Origin: JBEIGE01 sp040382055 | GTDB lineage: Bacteria > Pseudomonadota > Gammaproteobacteria > Burkholderiales > Burkholderiaceae_C | Reading direction: 5' to 3' | Assembly (NCBI GenBank): GCA_040382055.1 | Contig: JBEIGE010000017.1 | Location: 7,357 to 71,356 of the forward strand | Length of the DNA stretch: 64,000 nt | Shown: positions 8,995-17,518 of the stretch, piece by piece | How the letters are laid out: every line of letters begins with the position of its first letter | Numbering within the stretch: position 1 is the first letter of the stretch | Translations under genes and position numbers: made by a program | Notes under the pieces: generated by a model | Told to the model about the DNA's origin: nothing | The model's input: the letters and a program-made list of their open reading frames with translations, nothing else | The model's database searches: none

Positions 8995-9762
8995 TCAGGC
9001 AATGCCCGATTTTAGGGGGACAAAATGAACAGCCTCCAGCGTGACCTGACGCACGCCCTGCGCAGTCTTGTCCAACACCAACAGCGCCTGATTTCCTGCA
9101 CGAGCCACTGGTGCTACCAACCTGCCGCCTATGGCCAACTGGTCTATCCAAGCCTGAGGCACGGCCTCACCACCGGCCGCCGCAATAATGGCCGCATAGG
9201 GAGCACCTTTGGCGTAGCCCAAAATGCCATCGCCAAAAAGCAGGTGGAGATTGGGTATGCGCAACGGACGAAGGTTCTCCCTGGCTTTGTCATGCAAGCC
9301 GCGTAGACGCTCAATGCTATAGACCTCAACAGACAGAAGACTCAACACCGCCGCTTGATAGCCACAACCGGAGCCAATCTCCAGCACACGTCCTAGCTTG
9401 CCTGAACAACCATTGAGGAGCAACTCTGCCATGCGTGAGACCACCCCCGGCTTGGAGATAGTTTGACCTAGGCCAATCGGCAAGCTGGTGTCCTCGTAGG
9501 CCTGGTTTACCAACGCACTGTCCACAAAACGATGACGCTCAATGGTGTTCATCGCTGACAACACCCGCGCGTCAGTAATGCCTTGAGCTGCAAGCTTGGC
9601 AACCATATTGGCTCGCACAGCGCTGGAATCCAGCCCCAGACCCTGCGGCTGACTAGTTGAAATGCTGTGGCTGAGCCGTTTTTGAGGGGTTTGAAAGGCT
9701 TGCTTTGAGTCCACAGGCAGACCCAGACGTGCCGGAAAACCAGGACGCTTACGGGAGGTCAT
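8995..9762 (-). CDS. pcm: Protein-L-isoaspartate O-methyltransferase
   Basis: A 255-residue AdoMet-dependent enzyme that methylates isoaspartyl residues formed in ageing proteins so that they can revert to aspartate. The AdoMet motif VLEIGSGCGYQAAVL and the downstream FGDGILGY and VAPVAR blocks identify the family. The N-terminus carries about 50 residues before the conserved part (MTSRKRPGFPARLG), a common extension in Burkholderiales. Start ATG 9762 overlaps the stop of surE as ATGA, which supports it over the longer frame starting at 9807. Confidence 0.92.
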   Translation of the reverse strand: MTSRKRPGFPARLGLPVDSKQAFQTPQKRLSHSISTSQPQGLGLDSSAVRANMVAKLAAQGITDARVLSAMNTIERHRFVDSALVNQAYEDTSLPIGLGQTISKPGVVSRMAELLLNGCSGKLGRVLEIGSGCGYQAAVLSLLSVEVYSIERLRGLHDKARENLRPLRIPNLHLLFGDGILGYAKGAPYAAIIAAAGGEAVPQAWIDQLAIGGRLVAPVARAGNQALLVLDKTAQGVRQVTLEAVHFVPLKSGIA

Positions 9763-10532
9763 GCCTGTGTGAGTGGAGCGTAAAGACGGCTGGCAGACTG
9801 CGCCCAATAGCTTAAATGTGCATGGTCAGTCAGATCGACCTTCAGGGGGGTGATCGAGATGTGCCCTTGGGATGTTGCGTGAAAGTCGGTTCCGTCAGCA
9901 TCATCTTTTGCAGCTCCGGCCGCACCTATCCAGTACATGGTCTCGCCACGTGGGCTGGGCTGGGTTATGACTTTTTCTGCCGAGTGTCGTCTCCCAAGCC
10001 GGCACACCTTGATGGGCTTGATTTCAGACAGCGGCAAACAGGGGATATTGATATTTAGCAACCAGGGCTGGGACCCAAGCATCTTCTGCTGGATCATCTG
10101 GAGCACCAGTTCACGGGCTTTGTCGGCCGCTGCGTCCAAATGCTTCCAACCTTTGTCCACCTGCGAGAACGCGATTGCAGGTATGCCAAACAAATAGCCT
10201 TCCATGGCTGCGCCCACGGTTCCGGAATAAATCGTGTCGTCGCCCATGTTGGCGCCATTATTGATGCCTGAGACCACCAGATCGGGCTGGTAGCCAAGCA
10301 AGCCGGTAAGCGCAATATGCACGCAATCGGCCGGCGTGCCATTGACATACCGGAAACCATTGGACGCGCGGTGCACATACAAAGGGGAGTGAAGCGTCAG
10401 CGCATTCGATTTGGCACTGTTGTTGTGTTCCGGCGCGACCACCTCAACTTCGGCTACATCCTTAAGCGCCTCATGGAGCGCAACGATGCCTGGTGCTTGG
10501 TAACCGTCGTCGTTAGAGATGAGAATTTTCAT
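9759..10532 (-). CDS. surE: 5'/3'-nucleotidase SurE
   Basis: A 257-residue SurE phosphatase acting on nucleoside 5'- and 3'-monophosphates and short polyphosphate. The N-terminus MKILISNDDGYQAPGI holds the metal-binding Asp pair, and VVSGINNGANMGDDTIYSGT is the second metal-binding block. It is the first gene of a five-gene minus-strand operon (surE-pcm-nlpD-exonuclease-rlmD), a stress and stationary-phase group in proteobacteria, and overlaps pcm by four bases. Confidence 0.95.
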   Translation of the reverse strand: MKILISNDDGYQAPGIVALHEALKDVAEVEVVAPEHNNSAKSNALTLHSPLYVHRASNGFRYVNGTPADCVHIALTGLLGYQPDLVVSGINNGANMGDDTIYSGTVGAAMEGYLFGIPAIAFSQVDKGWKHLDAAADKARELVLQMIQQKMLGSQPWLLNINIPCLPLSEIKPIKVCRLGRRHSAEKVITQPSPRGETMYWIGAAGAAKDDADGTDFHATSQGHISITPLKVDLTDHAHLSYWAQSASRLYAPLTQA

Positions 10533-10666
10533 GAGTCTGATAGGTTGTATTCAATTGTAGGTGGATGCCGCTTTATCATTGTGCCGTCCTCAACACACTT
10601 GACATTTTGGAAAACGTAAAAATGCAATGGGTACAACCCTAAGCAAAACAATCACCGGAGAATCTG

Positions 10667-11641
10667 ATGCATGCATGGCTTTGTGAAACCCCCACCGGGG
10701 TCGATGCCCTGAACTGGAAAGAACTGCCCACCCCCGCGCCACAAGCCGGACAGGTATTCATCGAAATCAAGGCAGCCAGCCTGAATTTTCCGGATCTGCT
10801 GATTGTGCAAAACAAGTACCAGCACAAACCACCCCTGCCCTTTGTGCCAGGCTCCGAATACGCCGGTGTGGTACAGGCATTGGGTGAGGGGGTGACACAC
10901 CTCAAGCTGGGCCAGCACGTGGCTTGCCTGAGTGGTACCGGTGGCTTTGGCAGCCACACCCTGGCGCCAGCGGCACTTTGCCTGCCCTTGCCGGACAGCT
11001 TTAGCTTTGTTGATGCAGCCGCTTTCATCATGACTTATGCCACTTCGCATCACGCCCTTGTTGACCGCGCACAACTCAAAGCCGGCGAAACCGTGTTGAT
11101 CCTTGGCGCTGCAGGCGGGGTAGGCACTGCTGCGATTCAGATTGCAAAGGTGCTTGGTGCACGTGTGATTGCAGCGGCCTCAAGCGATGAAAAATGCGCC
11201 TTGTGCACCTCCATCGGTGCGGATGCGACCATCAACTATGCCTCAGAAAATCTGCGCGAAGCCATTAAAACCCTTACGGACGGCAAAGGGCCCGACGTGA
11301 TTTATGACCCGGTAGGCGGCGATCTGGCTGAACCTGCGTTTCGCTCAATCGCCTGGCGTGGACGTTATCTGGTGGTCGGATTTGCTGCCGGGCCGATTCC
11401 CGCGCTGCCTTTCAATCTGGCGCTACTTAAAGGCGCATCGATCGTGGGCGTGTTCTGGGGTGACTTTGCCAAGCGCGAACGCCAAGCCAATCAGGTCATG
11501 ATGGGTGAACTGGCGGCCTGGTACGCACAAGGCAAAATCAAACCGGTCATTGACAGCACCCTACCTATGTCAGAACTCAAGGCCGCTTATGCCCATATGG
11601 GCTCACGCAGTGTCAAAGGCAAGCTCGTAATGGTGAATTGA
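10667..11641 (+). CDS. NADPH:quinone oxidoreductase family protein (zinc-free MDR)
   Basis: A 324-residue medium-chain dehydrogenase/reductase of the quinone oxidoreductase type. The GroES-like N-domain includes LNFPDLLIVQNKYQ and FVPGSEYAGVV; the Rossmann domain includes LGAAGGVGTAAIQIAK near residues 143-158. The structural and catalytic zinc cysteines of alcohol dehydrogenases are missing. Its substrate (quinone, enoyl thioester or other) cannot be read from sequence. CCGGAG at 10655-10660 lies 6 bases before the ATG. It stands alone between surE and the converging glutathione peroxidase. Confidence 0.85.
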   Translation: MHAWLCETPTGVDALNWKELPTPAPQAGQVFIEIKAASLNFPDLLIVQNKYQHKPPLPFVPGSEYAGVVQALGEGVTHLKLGQHVACLSGTGGFGSHTLAPAALCLPLPDSFSFVDAAAFIMTYATSHHALVDRAQLKAGETVLILGAAGGVGTAAIQIAKVLGARVIAAASSDEKCALCTSIGADATINYASENLREAIKTLTDGKGPDVIYDPVGGDLAEPAFRSIAWRGRYLVVGFAAGPIPALPFNLALLKGASIVGVFWGDFAKRERQANQVMMGELAAWYAQGKIKPVIDSTLPMSELKAAYAHMGSRSVKGKLVMVN

Positions 11642-11666
11642 TCACATGAATGAACTGCTTAGCGGA

Positions 11667-12287
11667 TCAGATTTTTTCTGCCAGCGCCTTTTCTATGGCC
11701 TTGACAAGAACCGGCGTGGAAGGCGACACATTACTGGCAAAACTGGAAATTGCTTTGCCGCTGCGGTCAATCAGGTATTTGTGAAAATTCCATTGCGGTG
11801 ATTTACCCGTTGCATTGATCAGACTTGTAAACAGGGGGTTGGCCTGCTTGCCTGAGACAACGGATTTTGCAAACATCGGAAATTTCACACCGTAGGTGTT
11901 GAAGCAAAAGTCGGCAATTTCCTTGGATGAGCCGGGCTCTTGTTTACCAAAGTCATTCGACGGAAATCCCAGTACCACCAAGCCCTGTGACTGGTATTTC
12001 GCATACAGTGCTTCCAGGCCTTCATACTGACTGGTGAAACCACAGTAACTCGCCGTGTTGACCACCAACACCACCTTGCCTGCGTACTGACACAAATTTT
12101 GCGGTGCGTCATCTTGCAGTCGAGGAAACTGGTGTTGCAAAACAGACTGGCAAACCGCCGTGGATTGCATACCTGACGCCGTAACGTCAGCTCTGAGTTG
12201 ATTTGTGGTCATGGTTTGGGCATGAAGGGTTAAGTTCAGTGTGCTGCTAAGCAAACAGAAGAAAAATAGAAAGCGCTGAATTTTCAT
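11667..12287 (-). CDS. Exported glutathione peroxidase-family protein
   Basis: A 206-residue thiol peroxidase of the glutathione peroxidase family, with cysteine rather than selenocysteine at the active site (NTASYCGFTSQYEGL). The partner motifs GFPSNDFGKQEPG (Gln) and SPQWNFHKYLIDRSG (Trp) complete the catalytic set. Unlike the cytosolic BtuE-type enzymes it has an N-terminal signal peptide (MKIQRFLFFFCLLSSTLN, cut near LHAQ), so it should act in the periplasm against peroxides, probably reduced by a thioredoxin-like donor. ATG 12287 has the better ribosome-site spacing; ATG 12293 is also possible. Confidence 0.88.
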   Translation of the reverse strand: MKIQRFLFFFCLLSSTLNLTLHAQTMTTNQLRADVTASGMQSTAVCQSVLQHQFPRLQDDAPQNLCQYAGKVVLVVNTASYCGFTSQYEGLEALYAKYQSQGLVVLGFPSNDFGKQEPGSSKEIADFCFNTYGVKFPMFAKSVVSGKQANPLFTSLINATGKSPQWNFHKYLIDRSGKAISSFASNVSPSTPVLVKAIEKALAEKI

Positions 12288-12364
12288 GGGCATGGATCCT
12301 GGAAATTCCTGAAATTACTGTATCTGATTTTGATAAACGTGTTCATCAATGGTTTTTCCCCAAT

Positions 12365-13933
12365 ATGAATTACAGCGTAGTCTGGTTCAAACGTGACTTG
12401 CGTCTGCACGATCACGCACCGCTTTGGAATGCGGCCAAACAAGGCCCTGTGCTGTGCCTCTATGTGGTTGAACCCGTTATGTGGCAACAACCAGATGCAG
12501 CCCTACAACACTACCAGTTCATTCTGGAAGGACTCAGGGAGTTAAAGTCAGATCTCAAAAGGCTTGGTGGACAGCTTCACATCCTTCAGGGCGAAGTCAC
12601 CCAGGTCCTGAGTGCCGTTCACTCAGTCTCTCCCTTTAATACACTTTTCAGCCACGAAGAAACCGGCAACGCTGCGTCCTATCTGCGCGACCAGGCCGTG
12701 AACTGCTGGTGCCGTCAGCAGAAAGTGCAGTGGCAAGAGTTTGCCCAATTCGGAGTGATTCGTGGCTTGAAAAATCGCGACATCTGGCAAGCAGGTTGGG
12801 AAACCCACAACCGTGCGCCAAGCCTGCCTGAACCAGTTCAGGGGGAACTCACCTTTGCTCAGCTGGACCGCAGTCGGTTGGCTACACCCCTGCTTGGCGC
12901 GCCCCACCCATCCGCTTTGGGACTCTCTCTGGATAAGCCTTCACAACGACAGCTGGGTGGCAGACGCGCAGGATTGGATGTGTTGAACAGTTTTCTGACA
13001 GAGCGCAGCCGTCAGTACCGGGGCGGCATTTCATCGCCGCTCTTGTCGCCCACAGCCTGCTCAAGAATTTCACCGTATCTTGCATACGGCAATTTAAGCC
13101 TTCGTGAAGTAGTACAAGCCACCCGTTGGAAATTGGCTGCCCTGCCCCCTGAAGACACCCGCATCAAGAGGGGCTTGAGCGCCTTTATCAGTCGTTTGTA
13201 TTGGCACTGTCACTTTATCCAGAAGTTGGAAAGCGAGCCAGAGCTGGAATGGCGAAACCTGCACCCCGGTTATGACGGCTTGCGCGAATCCGACTGGAAA
13301 ACTGAACACTTTGAAGCCCTGATCCAGGGCCGAACCGGCTGGCCGATGGTTGACGCCTGCGTGATGATGTTGCGCGAAACCGGCTGGATCAACTTTCGCA
13401 TGCGCGCCATGCTGGTCTCAGTAGCCGCCTACCCCTTGTGGCTGCACTGGCAACCTGTTGGGCAGTGGCTGGCACGCCAATTTTTGGACTACGAGCCCGG
13501 AATTCACTGGAGCCAAATGCAAATGCAGTCGGGTACAACCGGGATCAATACCACCCGGGTATACAACCCGATCAAGCAGGCCCGCGACCACGATCCGCAT
13601 GGGCACTTTGTACGCCGATGGCTTCCCGCCCTGAGGCGCGTGCCTGAAAGCTGGCTGTTCGAACCCTGGCGCATGCCACCTGACTTGCAGGCGCGCTACG
13701 GGGTACGCGTTGGCACAGATCCGAACGCCGACATCCCTATGCCGCTGGTTGACCTGGATTTTGCAACCCGTGAGGCTAAAGCCCGGTTGCATGCCCGCCG
13801 TGCTCAGCCCGGCGTGAAAGCTGCCAAGGCGGCAATTGTGAACAAGCATGGTTCAAGAAAGATAAGCAGCAAACAGCCTCGTCAACCCACTACGAGGAAA
13901 GACTCAAATGCCCAAATACCTCTGGATTTCTAA
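12365..13933 (+). CDS. Cryptochrome/DNA photolyase family protein
   Basis: A 522-residue flavoprotein of the photolyase/cryptochrome family. The N-terminal antenna-binding alpha/beta domain begins MNYSVVWFKRDLRLHDHAPL; the FAD-binding helical domain shows the PYLAYGNLSLREV region, TGWPMVDACVMMLRETGWI, and WSQMQMQSGTTGINTTRVYN near residue 385. The usual reading is light-driven repair of cyclobutane pyrimidine dimers, but a signalling cryptochrome role cannot be excluded. The C-terminus has a basic Lys/Arg/Gln-rich tail of about 45 residues beyond the fold. The next gene starts directly after its stop codon, so it leads a four-gene cluster. Confidence 0.92.
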   Translation: MNYSVVWFKRDLRLHDHAPLWNAAKQGPVLCLYVVEPVMWQQPDAALQHYQFILEGLRELKSDLKRLGGQLHILQGEVTQVLSAVHSVSPFNTLFSHEETGNAASYLRDQAVNCWCRQQKVQWQEFAQFGVIRGLKNRDIWQAGWETHNRAPSLPEPVQGELTFAQLDRSRLATPLLGAPHPSALGLSLDKPSQRQLGGRRAGLDVLNSFLTERSRQYRGGISSPLLSPTACSRISPYLAYGNLSLREVVQATRWKLAALPPEDTRIKRGLSAFISRLYWHCHFIQKLESEPELEWRNLHPGYDGLRESDWKTEHFEALIQGRTGWPMVDACVMMLRETGWINFRMRAMLVSVAAYPLWLHWQPVGQWLARQFLDYEPGIHWSQMQMQSGTTGINTTRVYNPIKQARDHDPHGHFVRRWLPALRRVPESWLFEPWRMPPDLQARYGVRVGTDPNADIPMPLVDLDFATREAKARLHARRAQPGVKAAKAAIVNKHGSRKISSKQPRQPTTRKDSNAQIPLDF

Positions 13934-14083
13934 ATGAAAATGCGCAAAAAATCTGACCTTCCGACCAAGGTTTGCCAACACTGCAACCTACCTTTCATTT
14001 GGAGAAAAAAGTGGGAAAAAGTCTGGGATCAAGTGAAGTACTGCTCGGACCGTTGCCGCAACGCACGCCATAGCGCACCATGA
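13934..14083 (+). CDS. DUF2256 small zinc-ribbon-like protein
   Basis: A 49-residue protein beginning MKMRKKSDLPTKVCQHC. Four cysteines (C14, C17, C37, C41) are arranged as CxxC and CxxxC, a likely zinc site, with a basic aromatic middle (FIWRKKWEKVWDQVKYC). This matches DUF2256, a short family usually found beside photolyase and cryptochrome genes; no function is established. Its ATG follows the photolyase stop directly, and its TGA overlaps the ATG of the next gene by four bases, so it is translated together with both photolyase-family proteins. It is too short for most ORF cut-offs and easily missed. Confidence 0.85.
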   Translation: MKMRKKSDLPTKVCQHCNLPFIWRKKWEKVWDQVKYCSDRCRNARHSAP

Positions 14084-15636
14084 GCAACTCCATCAACAAA
14101 AACGTCCTGCGCCTGATCTTGGGTGATCAACTCAATCCGCTGCACAGCTGGTTTACCGAGTGCCGCGATGACGTGGTGTATGTACTGATGGAAATGCGGC
14201 AAGAGACTGACTATGTGCTGCACCATGCGCAAAAAATTCTGGCTGTCTTTGCCGGAATGCGTGAACTAGCGTGCCAGTTACGAGAAGATGGCCACAACGT
14301 GCATTATGTGGCCATAGATGATGTCAGTAATCTGCAAACTCTGGAAAGCAATCTCGATGCGCTGATCCGGCAGCACCATGCCGGCGCTCTGGAATACCAG
14401 GCCCCGGACGAATGGCGCCTCGACCAACAACTGGCCACATACACACAACAACTCGCCATATCTCACCAGATGGTTGACAGTGAGCATTTCTTCACCACGC
14501 GCGATGAGGCCCATGTCCTGTTCAGGTCCCGCAAACAGTGGTTAATGGAGTTTTTCTACCGGCAGATGCGCCTCAAGCACAAGGTGTTGCTCGACCCCGA
14601 GACAGGCAACAAGCAGCCTGTAGGCGGGCAGTGGAACTTTGACCATGACAACCGCAAACCCTGGCGGGGAGATCCGCCGGAACCGGCTGACAGCCGTTCC
14701 CTGCATGACCACAGCACACTCTGGGCGACCATCCAGGCCGCTGGTATTCAAAGTTTTGGCGAGCCACAGGCACCTGCGTTTCGGTGGCCCGTCAATCGCT
14801 CCGAGGCGCTGAAACAGTTAGACGCTTTTATCCGGCACGCCCTGCCTTTCTTTGGCGACTATCAGGATGCCATGAGTTCAAAGTCCTTCCGCTTGTTCCA
14901 CTCTTTGCTCTCATTTTCGATGAATGTCAAGCTGATCAATCCGCGCGAAGTGGTTGACAAGGTGGCGCAGGCCTGGCATCAAGGTGCCGTGCCACTGGCA
15001 GCTGCTGAAGGATTTATCCGTCAAATCCTGGGCTGGCGCGAGTATGTACGGGGCATCTATTGGGCGCAGATGCCCGGCTACGCCAACAACAATGCACTGG
15101 GACATACAGCACCGCTGCCGGCTTGGTTCTGGACAGGAAAAACCAAAATGCGCTGCCTAGCGCATGCCATCGGTCATTCGCTGCAAGAGGCACACGCCCA
15201 CCACATTGAGCGCCTCATGGTGATTGGCAACTTCGCACTGCTGGCGGGCCTGAACCCCCAGGAAGTTCACCGTTGGTACCTGGGTGTTTATATTGATGCG
15301 TTTGAGTGGGTGGAGCTGCCCAACACCCTGGGAATGAGCCAGTATGCGGATGGCGGTTTGCTGGCCACCAAACCTTACGCGTCCAGCGCCGCCTACATAG
15401 ACCGTATGAGTGACTATTGCAAGGGCTGCCATTACAACAAGAAGGCGCGCATTGGTGAGACGGCTTGCCCGTTCAATGCGCTGTACTGGGATTTCTTTGC
15501 CCGCAACCGCGAGCGCTTGATCAGCAATCCGCGGATCGGCATGGTGTACCGCCAACTGGACAAGATGGACAGCGACACCACAGACGCTTTTCAGGCACAG
15601 GCCAAGCACCTGAGAAGCCGACTCAATGAGCTCTAA
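14080..15636 (+). CDS. Fe-S bacterial cryptochrome/(6-4) photolyase-like protein
   Basis: A 518-residue member of the photolyase-related (FeS-BCP) group, which includes bacterial (6-4) photolyases and cryptochrome B-type photoreceptors. The N-terminus reads LRLILGDQLNPLHSWF. The FAD domain has ILGWREYVRGIYWAQMPGY, and the C-terminal region has the cysteine cluster CKGCHYNKKARIGETACPF plus an upstream cysteine in KMRCLAHAIGHSLQEAH, matching the four ligands of the [4Fe-4S] cluster in this group. Likely roles are repair of (6-4) photoproducts or light signalling. ATGA overlap with the DUF2256 gene shows coupling. Confidence 0.92.
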   Translation: MSNSINKNVLRLILGDQLNPLHSWFTECRDDVVYVLMEMRQETDYVLHHAQKILAVFAGMRELACQLREDGHNVHYVAIDDVSNLQTLESNLDALIRQHHAGALEYQAPDEWRLDQQLATYTQQLAISHQMVDSEHFFTTRDEAHVLFRSRKQWLMEFFYRQMRLKHKVLLDPETGNKQPVGGQWNFDHDNRKPWRGDPPEPADSRSLHDHSTLWATIQAAGIQSFGEPQAPAFRWPVNRSEALKQLDAFIRHALPFFGDYQDAMSSKSFRLFHSLLSFSMNVKLINPREVVDKVAQAWHQGAVPLAAAEGFIRQILGWREYVRGIYWAQMPGYANNNALGHTAPLPAWFWTGKTKMRCLAHAIGHSLQEAHAHHIERLMVIGNFALLAGLNPQEVHRWYLGVYIDAFEWVELPNTLGMSQYADGGLLATKPYASSAAYIDRMSDYCKGCHYNKKARIGETACPFNALYWDFFARNRERLISNPRIGMVYRQLDKMDSDTTDAFQAQAKHLRSRLNEL

Positions 15637-15666
15637 GCGGACACCACTTCACAGGCAACACAGACA

Positions 15667-16362
15667 ATGACTTCTTTCCCCAACGGTTTCCGGGCTTTGG
15701 TGATTGGCGCCACTGGTGGCATCGGCTCTGCATTTGTGCAGGTCTTGCGTGAGATGCCCCAATGTGCCCAGGTCATCGGTATCCACCGTCATTCACTGCC
15801 AGCCATCGACTTTGACCATGAAGAAACCATCACCCAAGCTGCCCATACTTTATCTACGCAAGCGCCTTTTCACCTGATCATCAATGCCGTGGGTGTTCTG
15901 CACACCGATGGCTTCATGCCAGAGAAAAAAATCGCCAATCTGAACTACGCGCAGTTGCTACAAACCTTTCGTACCAACACCTTCGGCCCGGCCCTGACGC
16001 TGGCGAAATTCACCCCCTTGCTCGCTACCGAACGGGGTGTGATGGCGGTGATCTCGGCCAAAGTGGGCAGCATAGAAGACAACCGACTGGGCGGGTGGTC
16101 CAGCTACCGCGCCTCCAAAGCGGCCCTGAATATGATAGTAAAAACTGCATCGATCGAGCTGCGGCGCACACAACCCAACACGGTACTGGCGGCACTGCAC
16201 CCGGGTACGGTCAACACCGGTCTGTCCAGGCCATTTGGGGGTGAGAAACTTGGCAGAACACCTGCTGATGCAGCACGCGACATGCTGCAGGTTCTCGATA
16301 AGCTAAACGTGATCGACTCAGGTCATTTTTATGCCTACGACGGCACCAAGTTGCCCTGGTAG
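15667..16362 (+). CDS. SDR-family NAD(P)-dependent oxidoreductase (CsgA/C-factor-like)
   Basis: A 231-residue short-chain dehydrogenase/reductase. It shows the cofactor motif GATGGIGSAF near residue 13, NAVGVLH in place of the NNAG block, and the catalytic YRASKAALN. The overall pattern resembles the C-factor-like subgroup often linked to photolyase/cryptochrome clusters in proteobacteria. It follows the Fe-S photolyase gene by 30 bases on the same strand and probably ends this operon. Substrate unknown. Confidence 0.85.
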   Translation: MTSFPNGFRALVIGATGGIGSAFVQVLREMPQCAQVIGIHRHSLPAIDFDHEETITQAAHTLSTQAPFHLIINAVGVLHTDGFMPEKKIANLNYAQLLQTFRTNTFGPALTLAKFTPLLATERGVMAVISAKVGSIEDNRLGGWSSYRASKAALNMIVKTASIELRRTQPNTVLAALHPGTVNTGLSRPFGGEKLGRTPADAARDMLQVLDKLNVIDSGHFYAYDGTKLPW

Positions 16363-16387
16363 ACCCAGGGACCAACTCGTGCAGACC

Positions 16388-17431
16388 TTAGTCGGGCTTG
16401 ATGTTGCCCTCTTTAATCACCTTGGCCCACTTGGCATACTCAAGGGCAATGGCCCGACTGGTTTCATCGGGCGTGGTGTAGGTTGAGATCACGCCTTGCG
16501 CCAGCATGGACTCTTTGGTGTCGGGCTCTGTCAGAATTTTCTTCAAGTCACTGTTCAGGCGATTAACAATGGCCTCCGGCGTTCCAGCCGGTACTGCAAT
16601 ACCAAACATGGAACTTACCTCAAAACCCGGCAAACCAGCCTGGGCCGATGTTGGCACGCCTGGCAGGGTGGAGACCGTTTGTGCTGTCGTCGTTGCCAGC
16701 GCCCGGATCTTGCCGGTCTTGATATGCGGCTGGGCCGAGGGTGCCGTTTCAATCATGACTTGCACTTGTCCGCCAATCAGGTCCGTCATCGCCGGTCCGC
16801 TGCCTTTGTAAGGAACATGCAGCACATCTACCGTCACCATGCGCTTGAACATTTCTGCTGCCAGGTGCTGCGGTGATCCATTGCCCGATGAGGCAAAAGC
16901 CAGCGTGCCGGGATTGGCCTTGGCCAGGGCAATCAGCTCTACCATGCTGTTGGCTTTGACCGATGGGTGAACCACAAACACCAGCGGCACCGTACCCACG
17001 ATAGAGATGGGGGTGAAACTTTTTTGAATGTCAAAGCCTGTGGCTTGTGGATTCAGGGCGGCATTGATGGAGTGGCTGGTCAACGCGCCCATCAGGATGG
17101 TGTAACCGTCAGCAGGGGCCTTGGCGGCCAGGGCAGCACCGAGGTTTCCACCCGCACCGGCTCGGTTGTCCACCACCACCTGCTGCCCCAAGGTATTGGA
17201 GAGCTTGAGCGCCATCACCCTGCCAATCACATCAGTTGCGCCGCCCGGCGGGTAAGGAATGATCATCCGTATCGGCTTGTTCGGGTAGTCTTGCGCCATA
17301 ACAATTGGCGCCAGTGCGAAGCACGCACACCATGAGAGAACCAGCGGGATCAAACGCCGGGTATATCTCACCAGGTTTGGTTTGGAACTGCTTGGTTTGG
17401 AAATGAGTTTTTCGGTGATGATGTCTCTCAT
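16388..17431 (-). CDS. Bug-family (TctC-like) tripartite transporter substrate-binding protein
   Basis: A 347-residue periplasmic binding protein of the Bordetella uptake gene (Bug) family, very expanded in Burkholderiales. An N-terminal signal region ends near IVMAQDYPNKP; the mature part shows MIIPYPPGGATDVIGR, VVDNRAGAGGN and VPYKGSGPAMTDLIGGQVQV, the standard Bug motifs. Known members bind carboxylates such as citrate or nicotinate. It is divergent from the sugar-acid-type dehydratase, and no TctA/TctB membrane genes lie nearby, so it would depend on transporter parts encoded elsewhere or act as an orphan sensor. Confidence 0.9.
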   Translation of the reverse strand: MRDIITEKLISKPSSSKPNLVRYTRRLIPLVLSWCACFALAPIVMAQDYPNKPIRMIIPYPPGGATDVIGRVMALKLSNTLGQQVVVDNRAGAGGNLGAALAAKAPADGYTILMGALTSHSINAALNPQATGFDIQKSFTPISIVGTVPLVFVVHPSVKANSMVELIALAKANPGTLAFASSGNGSPQHLAAEMFKRMVTVDVLHVPYKGSGPAMTDLIGGQVQVMIETAPSAQPHIKTGKIRALATTTAQTVSTLPGVPTSAQAGLPGFEVSSMFGIAVPAGTPEAIVNRLNSDLKKILTEPDTKESMLAQGVISTYTTPDETSRAIALEYAKWAKVIKEGNIKPD

Positions 17432-17518
17432 GCCTGTCTCCTTTTATATGTTGTTTATGCTTTGATGCCTGCTTGATTGAGCGGTTTCCTGGTTTACCTC
17501 AAAGGTATCATATTCATC

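Noticed and set aside
10597..10640. TTGACA before the quinone oxidoreductase gene as a sigma-70 promoter.
   Set aside because: No acceptable -10 element is found 16-18 bases downstream.
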